Assembly (NCBI RefSeq): GCF_034190915.1
Contig: NW_026947486.1
Span: 81,014,044-81,078,043, forward strand
Length of the DNA stretch: 64,000 nucleotides
Reading direction: 5' to 3'
From: Cavia porcellus
Taxonomy: Eukaryota > Chordata > Mammalia > Rodentia > Caviidae
Shown: piece after piece, positions 23,681 through 37,020 of the stretch
Layout of the letters: each line of letters begins with the position of its first letter
Position numbering within the stretch: position 1 is the stretch's first letter
The notes under the pieces: model-generated
Database searches by the model: none
What the model was told of the DNA's origin: nothing
Seen by the model: only the letters and a program-made list of their open reading frames with translations
Position numbers and translations under genes: made by a program

Positions 23681-25354
23681 AATTATACCTTGAGATGGAG
23701 CAACATGATACCTTTACTTCTAAAATTGTATTCACGATCCAGTAATAGGAACGTCCGTGTTTGATGTCCGTATCTGTGTGTTTAGTTTGCACATGTATCT
23801 GAGAATCTTTTGCCACAAAGCTCACCTTGCCATTAATCCTCCTCAGTGTGCCCCTCCTTGTGTTGAACTCAGTCTAATCACTCTTGCTGCTTTCTGAAGC
23901 ATTTCTGACAGTGGACCCTGGTGTCTGGCGTTGTGCATTTGTGGCCACCTGGAGGACTTGAATGCATTCAAACGCCTTCTTGACATGGAGGGCAGGGCAG
24001 GAGCCCCGTGGTGATAGATGCGGTGACTGACGTGGAAGAGGACAAATTATAGGTTCATTCTTAAAGGGAATTGCTGCATATATTGGATCAACAAGGGGTA
24101 AACCAAGAATCTGATAATGTCTACAACCTGAGACAGAAAGACACACTTTCAAAATGCTCAAAGTCGTCCCTTCTCTTCAAGCACGCTTAGCCTTTGTTTG
24201 TTGGCAGTATCTATTTTAGAGCAAAATCTGGTTTTTAAAAAGGCAAACATTCACCACATCTGGGGGGTCCTTCTTTCTATCATGTATCTGTCTATGTGTG
24301 TATGTATCTCTGTCCCTATGTTTTTTCTTCACATTTTAAACAGGACTTTCAAGCTTTTCTTTCTCCCTCCTGTGGAATCTTACAGAGGAGGCTGCCTGCA
24401 CTGTAGGGTTAGGCTGAGGCACCGTGGTGTGGCTAGTGCAATGTCTCCAGAGCCCATCTCAGTGGCAGAATTGTCCAGCTGTTTCCAATCAGCCTGCTCC
24501 CATTTGTGCTTCAGGGTTTTGCTTTCACTCTAGAACATATTTCATGAGTCAGCAATCCAAACCCATATATCTCTGCAGGGACCGTCAGTTCCTCCAGAGC
24601 CCCAGTGGGCCAGAGAGCCTAAAGGGAAGCGAGTGTAGACAGCAGAGGGCTGAAGTGGGAGGGAAAGTCTGGCAGGCAGAGAGGAAGGGGTGGAGGAGGG
24701 AGGCCGTGCATGGCCCACATTAAAGGAGACAAAGCAAGTGAAGACGGGGTTGAAGATGGTCGGAGGAGGAAGGAGAGGCACAGCTAGTGAGAAGGGAGAG
24801 ATCCTAGAGTGGCCAGTTCAGGGGGATTTTGTGATGGCCAGAGAGGCCAATGATGATCATCCAAGTTATCATTGGGAAAATCCTGCCCCAAAGAAGGAGG
24901 CACACAGAGGTGGCAGAGCACAGTCAGGAGCGGGCCAAGAAGGGGGTGCAGTCAGCTGAGATGTTTCTATGTAGGGGAGAGGCTCACATAGAACAGAACT
25001 GGCTCACAATACCCAGGGAAACCATTTTATGGTGCAGAAATTTCCAGACACAGGGCTAGGAAGAGGCCCATGTGCCTACGATACACCTTTTAAATGAGGC
25101 CTGGGACTCCAGCCTAGCTTCAGAGGATGTGCTAGAAATCATAGTGGTGAGGTCCAGTCTGCTGCTCAAGTCTGTCTGGAGCAATGCTTCTGGCCTCTGG
25201 TGCATCAGTGGATCCCAAATCCCTGGGTGAGAAGGGAGGAGCAGGATTCACATGTGTGTGCTGGGGATCCTGGGTGAGAGATCCTGCAGTCTCCTGATGA
25301 ATCTGATATTGTTCAAGTGACAGCACCAAAAACTGGTGAAGAGAAAAGATTTCC

Positions 25355-25557
25355 ACTGACTTGGTGCCACACACACTGGGAGGATGAGGCAGTGCAATGT
25401 CTCCAGATGTGGAGTTTGAAGACAAACTGGACCTGCAAGTTTGAAGACACCCTGGGCAATTTAGCGATTTGGCCACATGCTGTCTCAAAATTAAAAATTA
25501 AATGTGGGCTGGGGACATAGCTCACTGTGAATGTTTATGTTCAATATCATGTTCTCT

Positions 25558-25597
<40 letters not shown>

Positions 25598-25630
25598 CCG
25601 TGTGTGTGTGTGTGCGTGTATGTGTGTGTA
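25355..25630 (+). repeat. SINE fragment, ID fragment and TATACA/TG microsatellites
   Basis: A degraded SINE (about 25360-25500) ends in CTGTCTCAAAATTAAAAATT. It is followed by ID-like GGGCTGGGGACATAGCTCAC, then (TATACA)n at 25557-25597 and (TG)n at 25599-25630. The matching site at 46455-46655 has the same SINEs but a TAAATA/CAAATA repeat instead. Confidence 0.65.
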
Positions 25631-26439
25631 ACTGTTTAGAAATGGCAAGGAAGACTTTATTCAAGGGCAGCCCACCAAATTAGACAGAGAGGATGTGAGC
25701 TCAGGGTTAGGGATGCACTGAAGTCAGAGCAGAGTCACAGCCCAGCTGTTCTTTGTGCCCAGCCACCCTGAACTTCCAGAGTCTGTGCAGCCTCAGAGGA
25801 GAGGGTACAATGGTTGCAGGGAGCAGAGCAATGGGGTTGTTCAGTGAGGCACAGCCTGAGCTCCCCTGCGTGCAGTCTGCCCAAGTGGGCACTGACATCT
25901 CAGGACCCAGGTGGGGCTCAGGGCATGGAAAACTGTTAAGGGAAACAAAGGTATTGGAGAATTCTGGATAACTCAAGCCAATAGGATCCTTGGACAAGCT
26001 GGAGCACCATGATCAGACATGCCTTGTGGATGGCAAAGGTCAAGTGCCCTGATCAGTTACTCAGAGGGATCAGGAATGCGTGTGGCTAAATGGACTGAGC
26101 TGCAGTTTTGCTACAATGAGACCATGCAGAAGCACACAGGTTCAGCTGCAAAAGAGCTCAGAAGCCTTTTAGTGTCTGGTCAAGGAGTGAATCTTTGTTA
26201 TCACTGCGAATCTGAGATGTAGAAAGTGGAGTTTCTCACTTCCGTGAACTCTGCCTTGAAAAAAATGAACCCATTTTTACTGAAGATTGCAATTTTAAAA
26301 ATTTTGTATGAGGTTCACATAGGGAACCTTGAAAGATTAACAGAGGAAAAACTTGAAGAGAAAATGTTTACCAGTTCTGTGTTTTTCGGTGTTCCTAAAT
26401 GTAACAGCAGTTACAAAGGTGTAAGAACATATTTTTGGA

Positions 26440-26580
26440 GGTGTTCCAGTTTTGTAATTTGAGAGGATGGGAGGCTGAAGTAGGAAGATAGAAAGTTTGT
26501 GTGCTGCCTGTGCTGTGTACAGAATTTAAGTTCCTCCTGGAATACAGACTAAAGTCCTATCTCAAATATTAATAATAAAA
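26440..26580 (+). repeat. Degraded SINE in II-to-I spacer
   Basis: GGGAGGCTGAAGTAGGAAGA and an A-rich end mark an old SINE; the paralogous copy is at about 47205-47345. Confidence 0.45.
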
Positions 26581-28094
26581 TTAAAATAGAGCTTTCAGTT
26601 TTGTAACGGGGAACTGGGAATCTTCTGCCTCCTAAACAGTATCACATTGCACTGTGCATGCCTTGCTCTGGCCCAGAGGGTACAGTAGTGTGGCACACTG
26701 CCCAGTAGTGTTAAAGGACCACTTCAACAGTGAAGCACACCCCCAGATCAGCCAATGGGTCATGCTGTTTGTTTTACACTTTTCAAGGCCACAGCATTCA
26801 AAGGATTCATACCAAAACAGTGCCTTGCCCATCAGGTCCCGCACTCTGTGTTTGATGGCATCACTTGGGGGAGGCCATCAGTCAGCTGAGTAACTCCTGC
26901 TGATGCCTGAAAGATTGCTGGAACACAGCCTGTCCAGAATTCAGGATGAGAGCTGGTGCAGCTTCAGTTGCCTAACAATGAATCCAGGAATGTCCTTGGT
27001 CACTCAGCCCACACTGCTACCCGGGTGATATCACAGTTACTGAAGCCCTCCTCCGCATGATCCATGCTGCTCCACATGCTAATCACACAAGAGGCCATCA
27101 CATTCCCTAGGCTTTGCAGTCCCTGTTCCCATTGCTGATATCACCAGCTACCAGGGACACTCCTGAGCTAACAGAGTGTGCACTGAGTGTCAGCACCATG
27201 GCCTTGTCTGCGTGGGCAGTGCTCCTTGGAGAGCCCTCAGTCTTTCCCAAGATAGAGTCCTCTGGCCAACACCCTTGTCTTCCCAGGCTGTGCTGCTGCT
27301 GGAACTAATCATAGGATCAGTGGGAGCATTTTCGGGGGGGGGGCAGTGTGGTGCTCCAAGTATGTTAGACCTGCACAGCTATAGGAGCTAATTTCAGTGA
27401 GCCCAGTGTTATTCCCAGATGCAGTCTGCACCATTTCAGGTGTTATCAGGGTGACAGTTTAGCTGGAAAAGCTGGGGCTTCTCTACCCTTCCACTTAATT
27501 GTGTCTGCCTTCAGGCAGGCTGGGATTGGTGCTGTCAACTGCTGAACTGGCTCAGGGTCAGCACATCTGGAGATGTCAGCTTTTGAGTGTTTCCAGTCAT
27601 CTAGTAGCCACACACGTGTCATACTCAAGACATTTTGAGATGGAGAATGCATGGGGTATTTCGAGATGGAGGTACTTAGGACAAGACACTGAGAAGGTTT
27701 CAGGATGCTAAGATACTCACAGGCAGCATGGAGTGAGTGCTGGGTGCAGTCTCCCAGCATTGCCAGAAGAGATGTGGTGTCAGTGTGAGTTCTCACCCCT
27801 CCCCTCCACTTCCAAATCAGCTTGCACCACCACCCAGTCCCTTCCTCAATTGTCTCTGGGATGCATCCTGCTCACTCAGCTACCTCAGGTGCTTGTTGCA
27901 AGCTCATTCTGCAACGTGTCAAGAATCAATACTTGGTTTTCCTCCCTGTGCTCCTTTTCTGGCCACGCCCTTTCAGTTTTGCTACTCTACTACCCCACGC
28001 GTTGAGGCATAGCGGTAACTAGTCAGGCATTAGCAGACATCACGAGAGCTCGTGCAGACTGCAGCCCGCCAAATGTGATGTAACATCCCTGTAA

Positions 28095-28143
28095 CCAATT
28101 GCACATTTAGGCTCCACCCCTTTTGCCATAATGCTGTTCCCAA
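28095..28143 (+). promoter_or_regulatory. Core promoter elements of gene 4
   Basis: CCAAT (28095-28099), CTCCACCCC (28112-28120) and ATGCTGTTCCCAA (28131-28143) occur in that order, the last 55 bp before the ATG. The order and spacing match genes 1 and 6. Confidence 0.5.
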
Positions 28144-28197
28144 CATACACTGCGATTGAATCAGATTTCAGAGCAGGAGGCTTAGTGACCTCAGAGA

Positions 28198-31100
28198 ATG
28201 GCGGCCATGGAAGAGAAGCCCCAAGACCATGGTGCCGGCTCCCTCAGCCCAGAGTTCTGGGAACTGGAAGTCAGCGCGGATCCGGCACCAGGTGTGTCCC
28301 CAGCAGCTGGGGGTGCACACTTCAGTGAAGGAGCTCCGGGCTTTGCGGCACACGACCCCCTCGAGGGCCACCTGGATGACGATGATGACGATAAGGAGGG
28401 TCATAGCCTGACCCAAGAGGTCCACGTGAGCCAGGGAGGTGACCCCAACCCCGACACGGATCACGATGAAGAGGAGCCCGAGCAACTGCAGCTGGCTGAG
28501 CAGGATCCTGCCGATACAGGGGGTGGTCGACGGCGGGGCCGAGCCAGGAGGGGAAGAATACCGTTTAGCTTCACAGTTGGGCAGGTGCAGGAACTGGAAG
28601 CTGTTTTCCAAGACACGCAGTACCCAGATATCCTCATGAGGTGAGCTGCTGCCTCGGGGTACACCCAGGCTTTAGGGGGAATGGGCTCTTTTCCAGCTGA
28701 CTTTGTCTCTCTTCTACTGCCCTCTTTCTGCTCTTGACCTGAGCGCTCCTGTGGTCTTCATCTGTCTGTTTTGTGCTTCAGTTGGATGGTACCTTGTGTG
28801 GAGCAAGTTTAGAATTTTTTTTGGAATGTTGTTGTGAATCCAAGGTGGAAACTGGTTGGTGGAGACTCCACTTTGTTTTGTTTGCATTTTGTGGTATGAG
28901 AAGCACACACTAGGATTTTGCTGTGAGAACCACTGTGAAGCGTAGACATCAGCAGTGCTGGGTATTTTCATGTCATGATTTAGTTGTCACCAGGGTCAGC
29001 TATGTTCACCTTGTTGTGAAATAGGTTTCCAGAACATTTGCCGTCTTACAAAAGCAAACTATCCCCCTTCCTCTCAGTTCATAACAATCATGATTGTAGG
29101 TTTTTGGTCTGTGACATTGAGTTCTCAAGAAACAGAGTCGAAGTGCAACCATAGCCCATTGGGTTTTTTATGCCTGCTTGTTTCAGTTCATATATCCTAT
29201 ATCCCCCACTGCACAGCCACTGTTCAGCATGTGTCAGAAGTTCCTGTTAAATGCCAAATAATACTCCCTTGCTTATATACGACCTTGTTACTCATTTCAT
29301 CTGGGGAAAGTTGTTTTTGTGAATAGTGGTGTTGTGGGCTTGCCTGACAAATAGCTGTCAACATGCAGATTTCAAAGTTTTGGAGACATCCTGAGAAATG
29401 GAATCTCTGAATCATAGGATTCCGTCTTTCTGCATTGAGGTCCCAACAGACAGCATGAGAGTTTGCAGGAGCTGACCTTCCTTCTCACAGTGATCGAGGC
29501 TCTGGTTTCTCACTGAGCTCAGCACACTTGTCGTTTCCCAGGCTTTGCTAATGGTCCAGATGATGGAGTGATGGCCATCCCTGTGGTTGGGGTGCGTGTT
29601 AGAGGCCAGTCATTTGGAGCCTGTTTCCAGCTCATCCCTCTAGCTTCTTTGGAGAAATGTCTCACCGAGTGCTTGCTGATGCCCAAACATGGAGGGTGTG
29701 TTTCGCTCATTGACTTGGAGGCTTGGTTCTGTGTCTCTCTATGAGGTGTGCTTTTCAAATATTTTCTCCCTCCCTGTGGATTTCTTTTCAATATCTTGAT
29801 TGGATGGGTTGGCTCAAAGAAATGTTTATCTTCCACACAGAAAATTTTTTGTAAGTCTTCCTTCCTCCCTCTTCCTCCTTCTCCTTGTTCTTGTTCTTCT
29901 TCTTCTTCATGTTTTTTGAAGCAGGGTCTTTCTATGCAGTTCATGATGGTCCTGGGCTCACTTTGTAGCCCAGGCTGGTCTTGAACTTGCAAAGATCATC
30001 CTGCCTCAGCCTCCAGAAGTGTAAGATTACAGGCATGGTTCACTGTGCTCTGCTTTTCATTTATGCATTGCGTGGCTTATATTGTAAGTAAAATTTCCTC
30101 AGAGCCAGGGTTGGTAGAATAGGATGCTTTTGTGCTATAGGCTTGCTAATCACACAGAAAGAGGAACTAGGGAGGGGAAAGAGGAAAGGAACGAAGGGAA
30201 AAGAAAATAAACAAATTACTTATACTAGTAGTTTCCATTAGTTCACTGAATAAAGTGTGGTAATATCATTTGAAGAATTATTTTTGGCTATATTTTGTAC
30301 TGTTTGAAACTGTTTAGATGACAATATGCAATATATTAACTGTTATTTTATTATTTTTTTGAAATTTAGTTAGTTTCCATAACATAAAAAATTGTAGTCT
30401 TTTCATCTGAGATTTCTGCTTTCAGTTTTATTTTCTCAATATACTGCATTAAAGTATCCCTTACAGGGAAACCTTTAAGTATTGTGAGGGGTGACAGCAT
30501 TGCTGATGAGGGCCTTTTTCTCAGGGAAGCAGAAAAACATTCTTGGGGCACTGGGAGGGTGATTGCAGTGTGCAGCCCACCACACAGTGCGTGTGTGATA
30601 TTCCAGTCGTGCAGAACACTGCCTGCCTCATCCAGATCACTGAACATGGAACATTTGTGGTTTTGTCTCCACAGAATGGAGCTGGCAAGTGCCCTGAATG
30701 TGCCTGAATCCAGAGTGAAGGTCAGTAAGTCCAAGAACAGCCCATTGGCAGGGCAGCCAGTCTCCATTGTGTCTCAGGACATGGCTTTTCCTGGACGCTG
30801 TGAAGCTGGTGTCATTTCTTTTCCTATCGTACTGTGCAAGCAAGATTTGAACTTAGGAGAACTCATAGAGAGATAATCAAATGAGTACATGTGGGCTTGT
30901 AGTTCCTTCCCATTACCAGAGGGAACATACTTTTGTAAAAGGAAAAACAGAACATCAAGCTGCCTCTCTTATCCTTGTGAGCAGTGAAATGTGTATCTGG
31001 GCACAGAAAATAGAACAGTGTAATCACAAACATCCTTAATACACGGACATGCGAGTAGATATTACTTATTTAATGGCCTACCTGATGAATGAATGGACTT

Positions 31101-34100
31101 AGGTCTGAGGCATGCTGCTTGGCCTTATGAACTTTATTTTTTGGTACAGTTTCCTATATTTTCTTTACAGACCTTCAGTATTTCCCTCTTGTACATTGCA
31201 CCTTTTTCATAGCAGACAGTAATGTTTGCTGATCATACTGTGTGGTACTGTGTTTAGATGTTCTGTTATCTGCTACTGCATATAAAAGTTATGCACATAA
31301 AATCAAAGGCCTCAGGTCGCATATTCCTTTGCTCTGAATATTGCCGTGTACATATAATATCAAATTCCCCGCTTAGCAAACTTCATTTCACAACCCAATC
31401 AAATGCACAGGCTTCAGGTGATAAATGTATGTCTGGAATTCGCAAACCAATATTGTCCTCCCTGGAGGACTGGTGTGCTTTAGTGTGCATTTCTGCATGC
31501 AGTCGTGTTGGGTCTCAGTCTGACCTTGAAAGTATTCAAATGGGTGCAGGGAGAGCAAGGTTAAAGGTGGGTTCAGTTGTAGGAAACTATTTGAAAGTGA
31601 GGCTAAGAATGTAGGTAAACATGAGTATGTTAAGAATCGTTTGATGGCTGCATCTTTATCTCCTTCGATTTTCTTTTTGGTGCTGGGCGTAGAATCCAGG
31701 ATGTGACATGTCACTCCCTAAGGCTCTACTCATTGAGTTCTTTATCTAAATATAACATTCATAAATATTGGTAAGAGACTAAAGGCACACAGAAAACCTT
31801 CTCTGAGCAAGTACCAGATGTCTAGTTGAGCTGAAAGTGTTGAAGGAAGTTAGTGTGAAGGTTAGTTGCCTGGTTTTCTTTTCTTTGTAAGTTTTGGTAA
31901 GGGCAGGAGAGAGGAGAAGCTCAATTTAAATTTCTCTGTGTACAATGCAATTCTTATGTGGCAATACTCCCCAAATGGATAGAATATGGTTGAGCAAGGT
32001 ATAGCATTGTAGGCTTTAGAAACTGATGTAAAATGTGCCATAAGTAAAAACAATTCAATAGTGGGAAGTGTGGATAACTGAAGATGAAATGGATAGAGAA
32101 AAATGCAAGCAATCAAAAGATGCCTTAAAATTCATGATTAAATTCATAAATGAATCTTTCCTTAAAGTAGCTTTTAACATGAAGAGGTGTGGTTTTTCTT
32201 TTAGGGTGTAATGGTGAGCTACTGGGTTTTGTAGACCAACTGGTGTCATGGTCCTCCTTTCAAAGTTGGTTTGAACTGGACATAATTTCAAGGAGCTCAC
32301 CTTCTTTGAGACAATGCAGAGCAAGTGAAGGGTAGGTCCTGGGGTCACAGGAAACCTATGTGAGATGGAAGAACACAGTAGCTACAGCATAAAATCTGGT
32401 GTGGGTGAGAAAATCAGGATGAGCTCATCAGCAGCGCTGTTGCAGAGTGCATGACAGAGAGCAGTGGGGAAATGGGCTGAGCATGTGGTGAGGGAGTTCC
32501 AGGAAAGCAGCCCAGCACAGCAGACCACTGAGCGCTGACATCCCAATGCACAGGCCTGGTCTACACAGGTTGTCTCAGCAGGGAGATGCAGGGAGGGGGT
32601 GGGGAGCATTTTCTCAGGCTGCCTGAGAAATCCTAACCCCACAGGATCCGAGGTGTGGAGGGGCTTTCTCCCCACCCTGGCTGTGGACCTCTCTAACTGG
32701 AGTCCTGAGGGAACAGGAGCTGCAGCAAACCAGTGAAGAAGGGCAAAGTGCTCAGTGTGTCCAATCTCTGCAGCATGCAGTTCCCAAGAACCTTGCAAGT
32801 GGTCTTCCCCTTGTCTGCAAGGTGATAGCACAGGTAGAAGCCAGGCTCCCGAAACAGACTTGATGTCAGCTCACCTGAGACAGTGCTCTGTGCACTCTGT
32901 AGAGGCCAACAGTGGACATTTTACGTAGTGTGCAAACCACCTCTGCTGCCCTGGGCTCCTAGAGAGGTGTGTTCATGTGGTAAAGCAGGGGTGAGTCAGG
33001 GAGAGATGGCCCTTTGTGTCACTATACCTTGCATTGTGCGAATTGTCCAGAAATGGGAGTCCGAGAGGGCACCAGAGCATGATGACATATGACACAGATA
33101 CTGGTCTCGCTGCAGAGGACTGTGTAGCAGAGGTTTAGAGAGGAGCAGTGCTGTAGCCCCTTCTGCTCCTCACTCACTGCGGGGGTCCCCTCTTCTTGGA
33201 AGCACCTTCACTTTTGAGCCTTGGGAACCAGGGCTGGGCTGTGGTCGCCCAGCTGAGGCAGTGGGCCTTTGGGTGCTGGGCAGGTTGATCCAGGACCTGG
33301 AAGAGTTGATGAAATGCAGTGAGCTGACTTTGTTGTAGGGACATGGCAGGTTGGAGAGAGCAGAAAGGACATTGGTGATCTTGGTGATGGTCTTGCCCCT
33401 AATGCCTTGGAATGTAAGGATTTGGGTGTTTTAGGTCACTTGGAATGATGGGTTTTCAACTTGTCCTGCATGGCAGGCTACAAGTCACTGCACTGTCCAG
33501 GCTTCTTCTCCCACTGACTGCCTTTAGCTGTCAAGGGGCTACAGTGGGTGAAGGGTCCTCATCTTTTTTTGAATGGAGCCTTTTTCAAAAAGGCCAACAT
33601 ATTCCATCCTGCCGGTACTTTACGTCTCACTGAAGGCAAGATTTTCAAACTGGGAGCTCTCTGCCTGCCTAAGACTTTACCTACAGATCACTGGGTGACA
33701 TGCCAGTGCCCCCACACTTGGTGGAGCTCCCTCTGATGAGGAGGGGCAGGAGTCAGCTGACCAGCCTCAGGTCAGCAGTCAGGATGCTATGTTGTTTCAT
33801 CTGCTTAGGAGCCCTGGAGCTCACAACATGTCCTGGAGCAACTTTTCACCTGGGGCTGCATCCCACAGCCAGAGGAAAGCATTCAGGAGTAGTGAGCTGG
33901 GGAGGACAGGGGACACCTTCTAGGCCTGTCCCTGAGCAGGGCACACAGCTGGTGCACACTAAGGATGTGAAAGAAGAAGTATGATTATGTTTCTGCAGTT
34001 ATTTTTATTTTGCTGCACTTCAGATAGAACTCAATATCCTGTGCACAGAGCCTGTGGTCCCCCTCTGATGTCCACCCTCAGTCCCCTAAGGTGTTCCAGT

Positions 34101-34351
34101 CTGAAGAAAGTAGCTTGCCTCCTGCAATCTTAAGTGTCAGTTGCATAGGAAGTCATACGTTTGATGTGTTTGTTCCTATGTGATAACAATTCCTGTGTAC
34201 TAACCTTATCAGTTCTCCGATCTGCCCTCAGGTTTGGTTTAACAATCAGAGAGCCAAATACAGGAAAGCTCAGAGGGACGCACTACTTAGGAATGCACCA
34301 CCCGATTCTCAGGACCACATTGTCATTGAGGAGGTGGAAGAGCTGCTCTAG
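28198..34351 (+). CDS. Gene 4: class I Rhox-like homeobox protein, intact (3 exons)
   Basis: Exons are 28198-28640, 30675-30720 (46 bp) and 34232-34351, totalling 609 nt and 202 residues. The start M-A-A-M-E-E-K matches gene 1. The N-terminus carries the class I S-L-S-P-E-F-W block (about residues 15-21) and a run of six aspartates (about 60-65). A glycine/arginine-rich linker (about 107-118) precedes the homeodomain at about 118-177. F8, L16, F20, W48, F49, N50, N51 and R53 are kept, but position 52 is glutamine instead of arginine. The C-terminus extends beyond that of gene 1 and ends E-E-L-L. All splice sites are GT/AG and no frame break is seen. Class I genes 1, 4 and 6 share a long intron 2 (3-3.5 kb here) containing an ID-type SINE. 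Predicted nuclear transcription factor; orthology unresolved. Confidence 0.88.
29880..30055 (-). repeat. Antisense B1-like SINE in gene 4 intron 1
   Basis: A TTCTTCTTCTTC-rich stretch (antisense tail), then GTAGCCCAGGCTGGTCTTGA and CCTGCCTCAGCCTCC. Same insertion as in genes 1 and 6. Confidence 0.75.
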
Positions 34352-34449
34352 GATACTGTCCTTTTTGAAGAAGCAGATTGTGTTTGGAGATTTTTGTTGC
34401 CAAAAATATTTGTCTGTTCTTTGGTTTCCTCCATAGCACTTGTGTTTGC

Positions 34450-34455
34450 AATAAA
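34450..34455 (+). terminator. Poly(A) signal of gene 4
   Basis: AATAAA about 100 bp after the TAG stop. Confidence 0.75.
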
Positions 34456-35461
34456 TTTTTCAATTCTTAAGATTTGTATTTTCCTATTCTTTATGGAGTT
34501 TGTTACAGCTGGATTAAATGTGCTCAGCAAATTGCATTTCAACAGATGATGATGAGGTCTCCTGTGATGAAATGTCTTCTTGAGTCACCATTAAAAGGCC
34601 TTGGAAATCTGCCTGCTAAGTGCAATGGTGAGTTATAAAGTGACTCGTATTTTATACTTAATTGTTTGTTGTAGAAAGGGTGACAATAATTTTCCCAGCA
34701 GTGTGCTGACTTTTGGGGACCTCCATTGTGTACAAGAAAGGCCTGGACAGGTCCTTGGTCAGAGGATTCTGGGTCGACAGTGCTGGATCTCACCCATCCT
34801 AAGGAGTTCTGTGGCAACCCTGGACTCTGAGAGAATCTCCCCAAGAGGTGAATGCCAGTCAGGGGAAAGATTGCAGACACTCAGCAATGTTCTCTGTGCT
34901 CTCAATCCTGCTCGGTGTCCTGGCTGGGCAGCACATAGTGTACCAGGGAGGGCTGTGAAGCAGAGGTCCTGCTGCTTGTAGAGAACCACAGGACTGAACC
35001 TCATGGAGGCCAGAGAGGCCTCTGCACCTTTCTGTCCCATCCCTGGCCAAGGGCCCAATCCTCACAGCATCTTCAGCTGAGAAGCTGAGGCCCTGTGTTT
35101 CCCTTGCCCAAGCTCACCTGGAGCACTCCTGTGAGGCAGCAGGGGGTGCTAAACAACACCGGAGTGGAGAGGTCTTCCCCGTCATCTCTGTGTTCACTCT
35201 CCTTTTCAATCTTCACACAGTGCTGAAGAAGCATAGCTGTTGAAGTCTCACTATCTTAATGAACGTTTGATGACTTCTCTACTGTTCTCTTCATTGTTAA
35301 ATTATTTAACTTCAGAACGTATCATTCATTTCTAAATAAAATTGAAGAGAATTTTTTAAGGGAGTTCATAATTTCATTAGGTGAATGGATGGGAGAGTGG
35401 ATTCAGGAAGGTAATGTAATAAGATTGGGGGATAATTCATACTTTTAACAGCTAGAGCTGA

Positions 35462-35585
35462 GGAATGCAGCAGAGGTGGCGCACTCCTGCCATCCTGGCT
35501 ACATGGGAGGCTGAGGCAGGGGATTGCAGGCTCAGGGCCAGCCTGGGGAACCTAGTGACACTGCACCACGATAAAAACAATGGAA
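35462..35585 (+). repeat. B1-like SINE
   Basis: GGTGGCGCACTCCTGCCATC, GGGAGGCTGAGGCAGGGGAT and GCCAGCCTGGGGAACCTAG mark a SINE located between genes 4 and 5. Confidence 0.6.
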
Positions 35586-36879
35586 GAAGCTGCTGGAACA
35601 CAGCGGAACAGTAGAGCACTGGTGAGCAGGATGAGGCCCTGAGCTGGGTAAAGAGTACCACAAGGAAAGGCTACATGTCAGTTACATTTGCTCTTAGGAG
35701 AAGGAAAAAGATTGGAGATGGAAAGGGCTCCTAAAGATAAGGAAATCATTGGCTGTTCTCATGGGATGTTAGCTCCATACAGAGATGAGGAAATAAAATG
35801 TGGAAGGGGGGAAGGAGGGAAGGGAAAGGAAAAAATAATAAAACAGGATAAAATGGCAACAAAGCTGTGTGAATGGTAGAGAAGGAAGGAGTTGAAAGCA
35901 AGGAAGGAGACTGGGAAAAAAGAAATCAAAATCTATAGAGGAGAAAATTCCCTGTGACGAATATGATCACTGTGTATATCTAAATGTTACCAAGAAGAAA
36001 ATGTCCCTGTTCCCCTTCTCTAAGGCACCTGTCCTTCTCCCCCTGTCCCTTTCCTCCTTGAGACCCGCACAAGCTTCTACTTATCCTTGAGGAGAGCTGC
36101 CAAATGTCCCAGAGACAAAGATCAATCGGGGGCCCCGCTGAACCCTCTGAGGGCTCGTGCTGTCCTGGACACTGGTGATGCCTTGGTGCTCCCTGCCGGG
36201 AAGTCAGAGACCAGAAGGCAGACAGGGAGAAGGAAGAGCCAGGTGGAAAAGGGAGGAGGAGGGAGGCCGGGCAGAGGGAAGCCCAGAGGGTGAGCAGGAC
36301 GAATGAGGGACTGGGGGCAAAGCCCTGGCACTTTAGCAGTGCTGCTGAGTGTGCTCGTCCTGTGCACGGCCAGGTAATGCCTCCATTCCCGCCTTTCAGA
36401 CGGATTCCCTACAAGTGTCCCTCACATGGGTGTGCAGGAATGTGTATGTGCCGCTGCTCACGCACACAGGTATGTAGACAGTGCCTTCATTATTCCTGTG
36501 ATGTGGCATGTGCCATTTGTTGATAGATTATATATTGCTCATTTATGTTTCTGCTGTGTGCAGGGAGAAGTGAAAGCAGTTCAGGTCTATTTTCTTGGCT
36601 TTTTGCTCTTTGCTGTCAGGAACCCTCTGTTTATGAGGAATTTCCAAAGCTGTTCCCTCATCCCATTTTTCATTTATAAAGGCTGCGAAATCCAAACTCC
36701 TTTTCTAGACATGGAAAGGGAAAGAGAAGCAGCCCAACTTCAGAATACTTAGAACAAAGCTGTCCTATTTCTGAGGCAGGTTTAGTGGGGCAGCCCTGCC
36801 AATGACCTTCTCAGACACAGTGAACTTCATGTTAGTGTGAGGCCCAGTCAGTTGTGTCATGTGCAAATCTCCCCTTTTA

Positions 36880-37020
36880 TTATGTTATTATTATTATTAT
36901 TGTTTCTGTTTGATTTTTTGACAGAAGGTCTTACTATGTAACCCAGGCTGGCTTCGATCTGGAAGAGATCCTCCTGCTTCAGCCTCCTGAGTGCTGGGGT
37001 TACAGGAGTACATAACAGTG
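36880..37020 (-). repeat. Antisense B1-like SINE with (TTA)n
   Basis: A TTATTATTATTATTATTG run, then ACCCAGGCTGGCTTCGATCT and CAGCCTCCTGAGTGCTGGGG. Related copies occur after gene 6. Confidence 0.75.

Larger units (their letters stand above)
22600..28000 (+). repeat. II-to-I spacer between genes 3 and 4
   Basis: The 3' flank block (about 22660-23400) is followed by intergenic sequence duplicated after gene 5 (43560-48800). It holds degraded SINEs and microsatellites. An 89-codon open stretch at 24690-24959 recurs at 45784-46053, but its differences are not coding-like. Confidence 0.6.
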
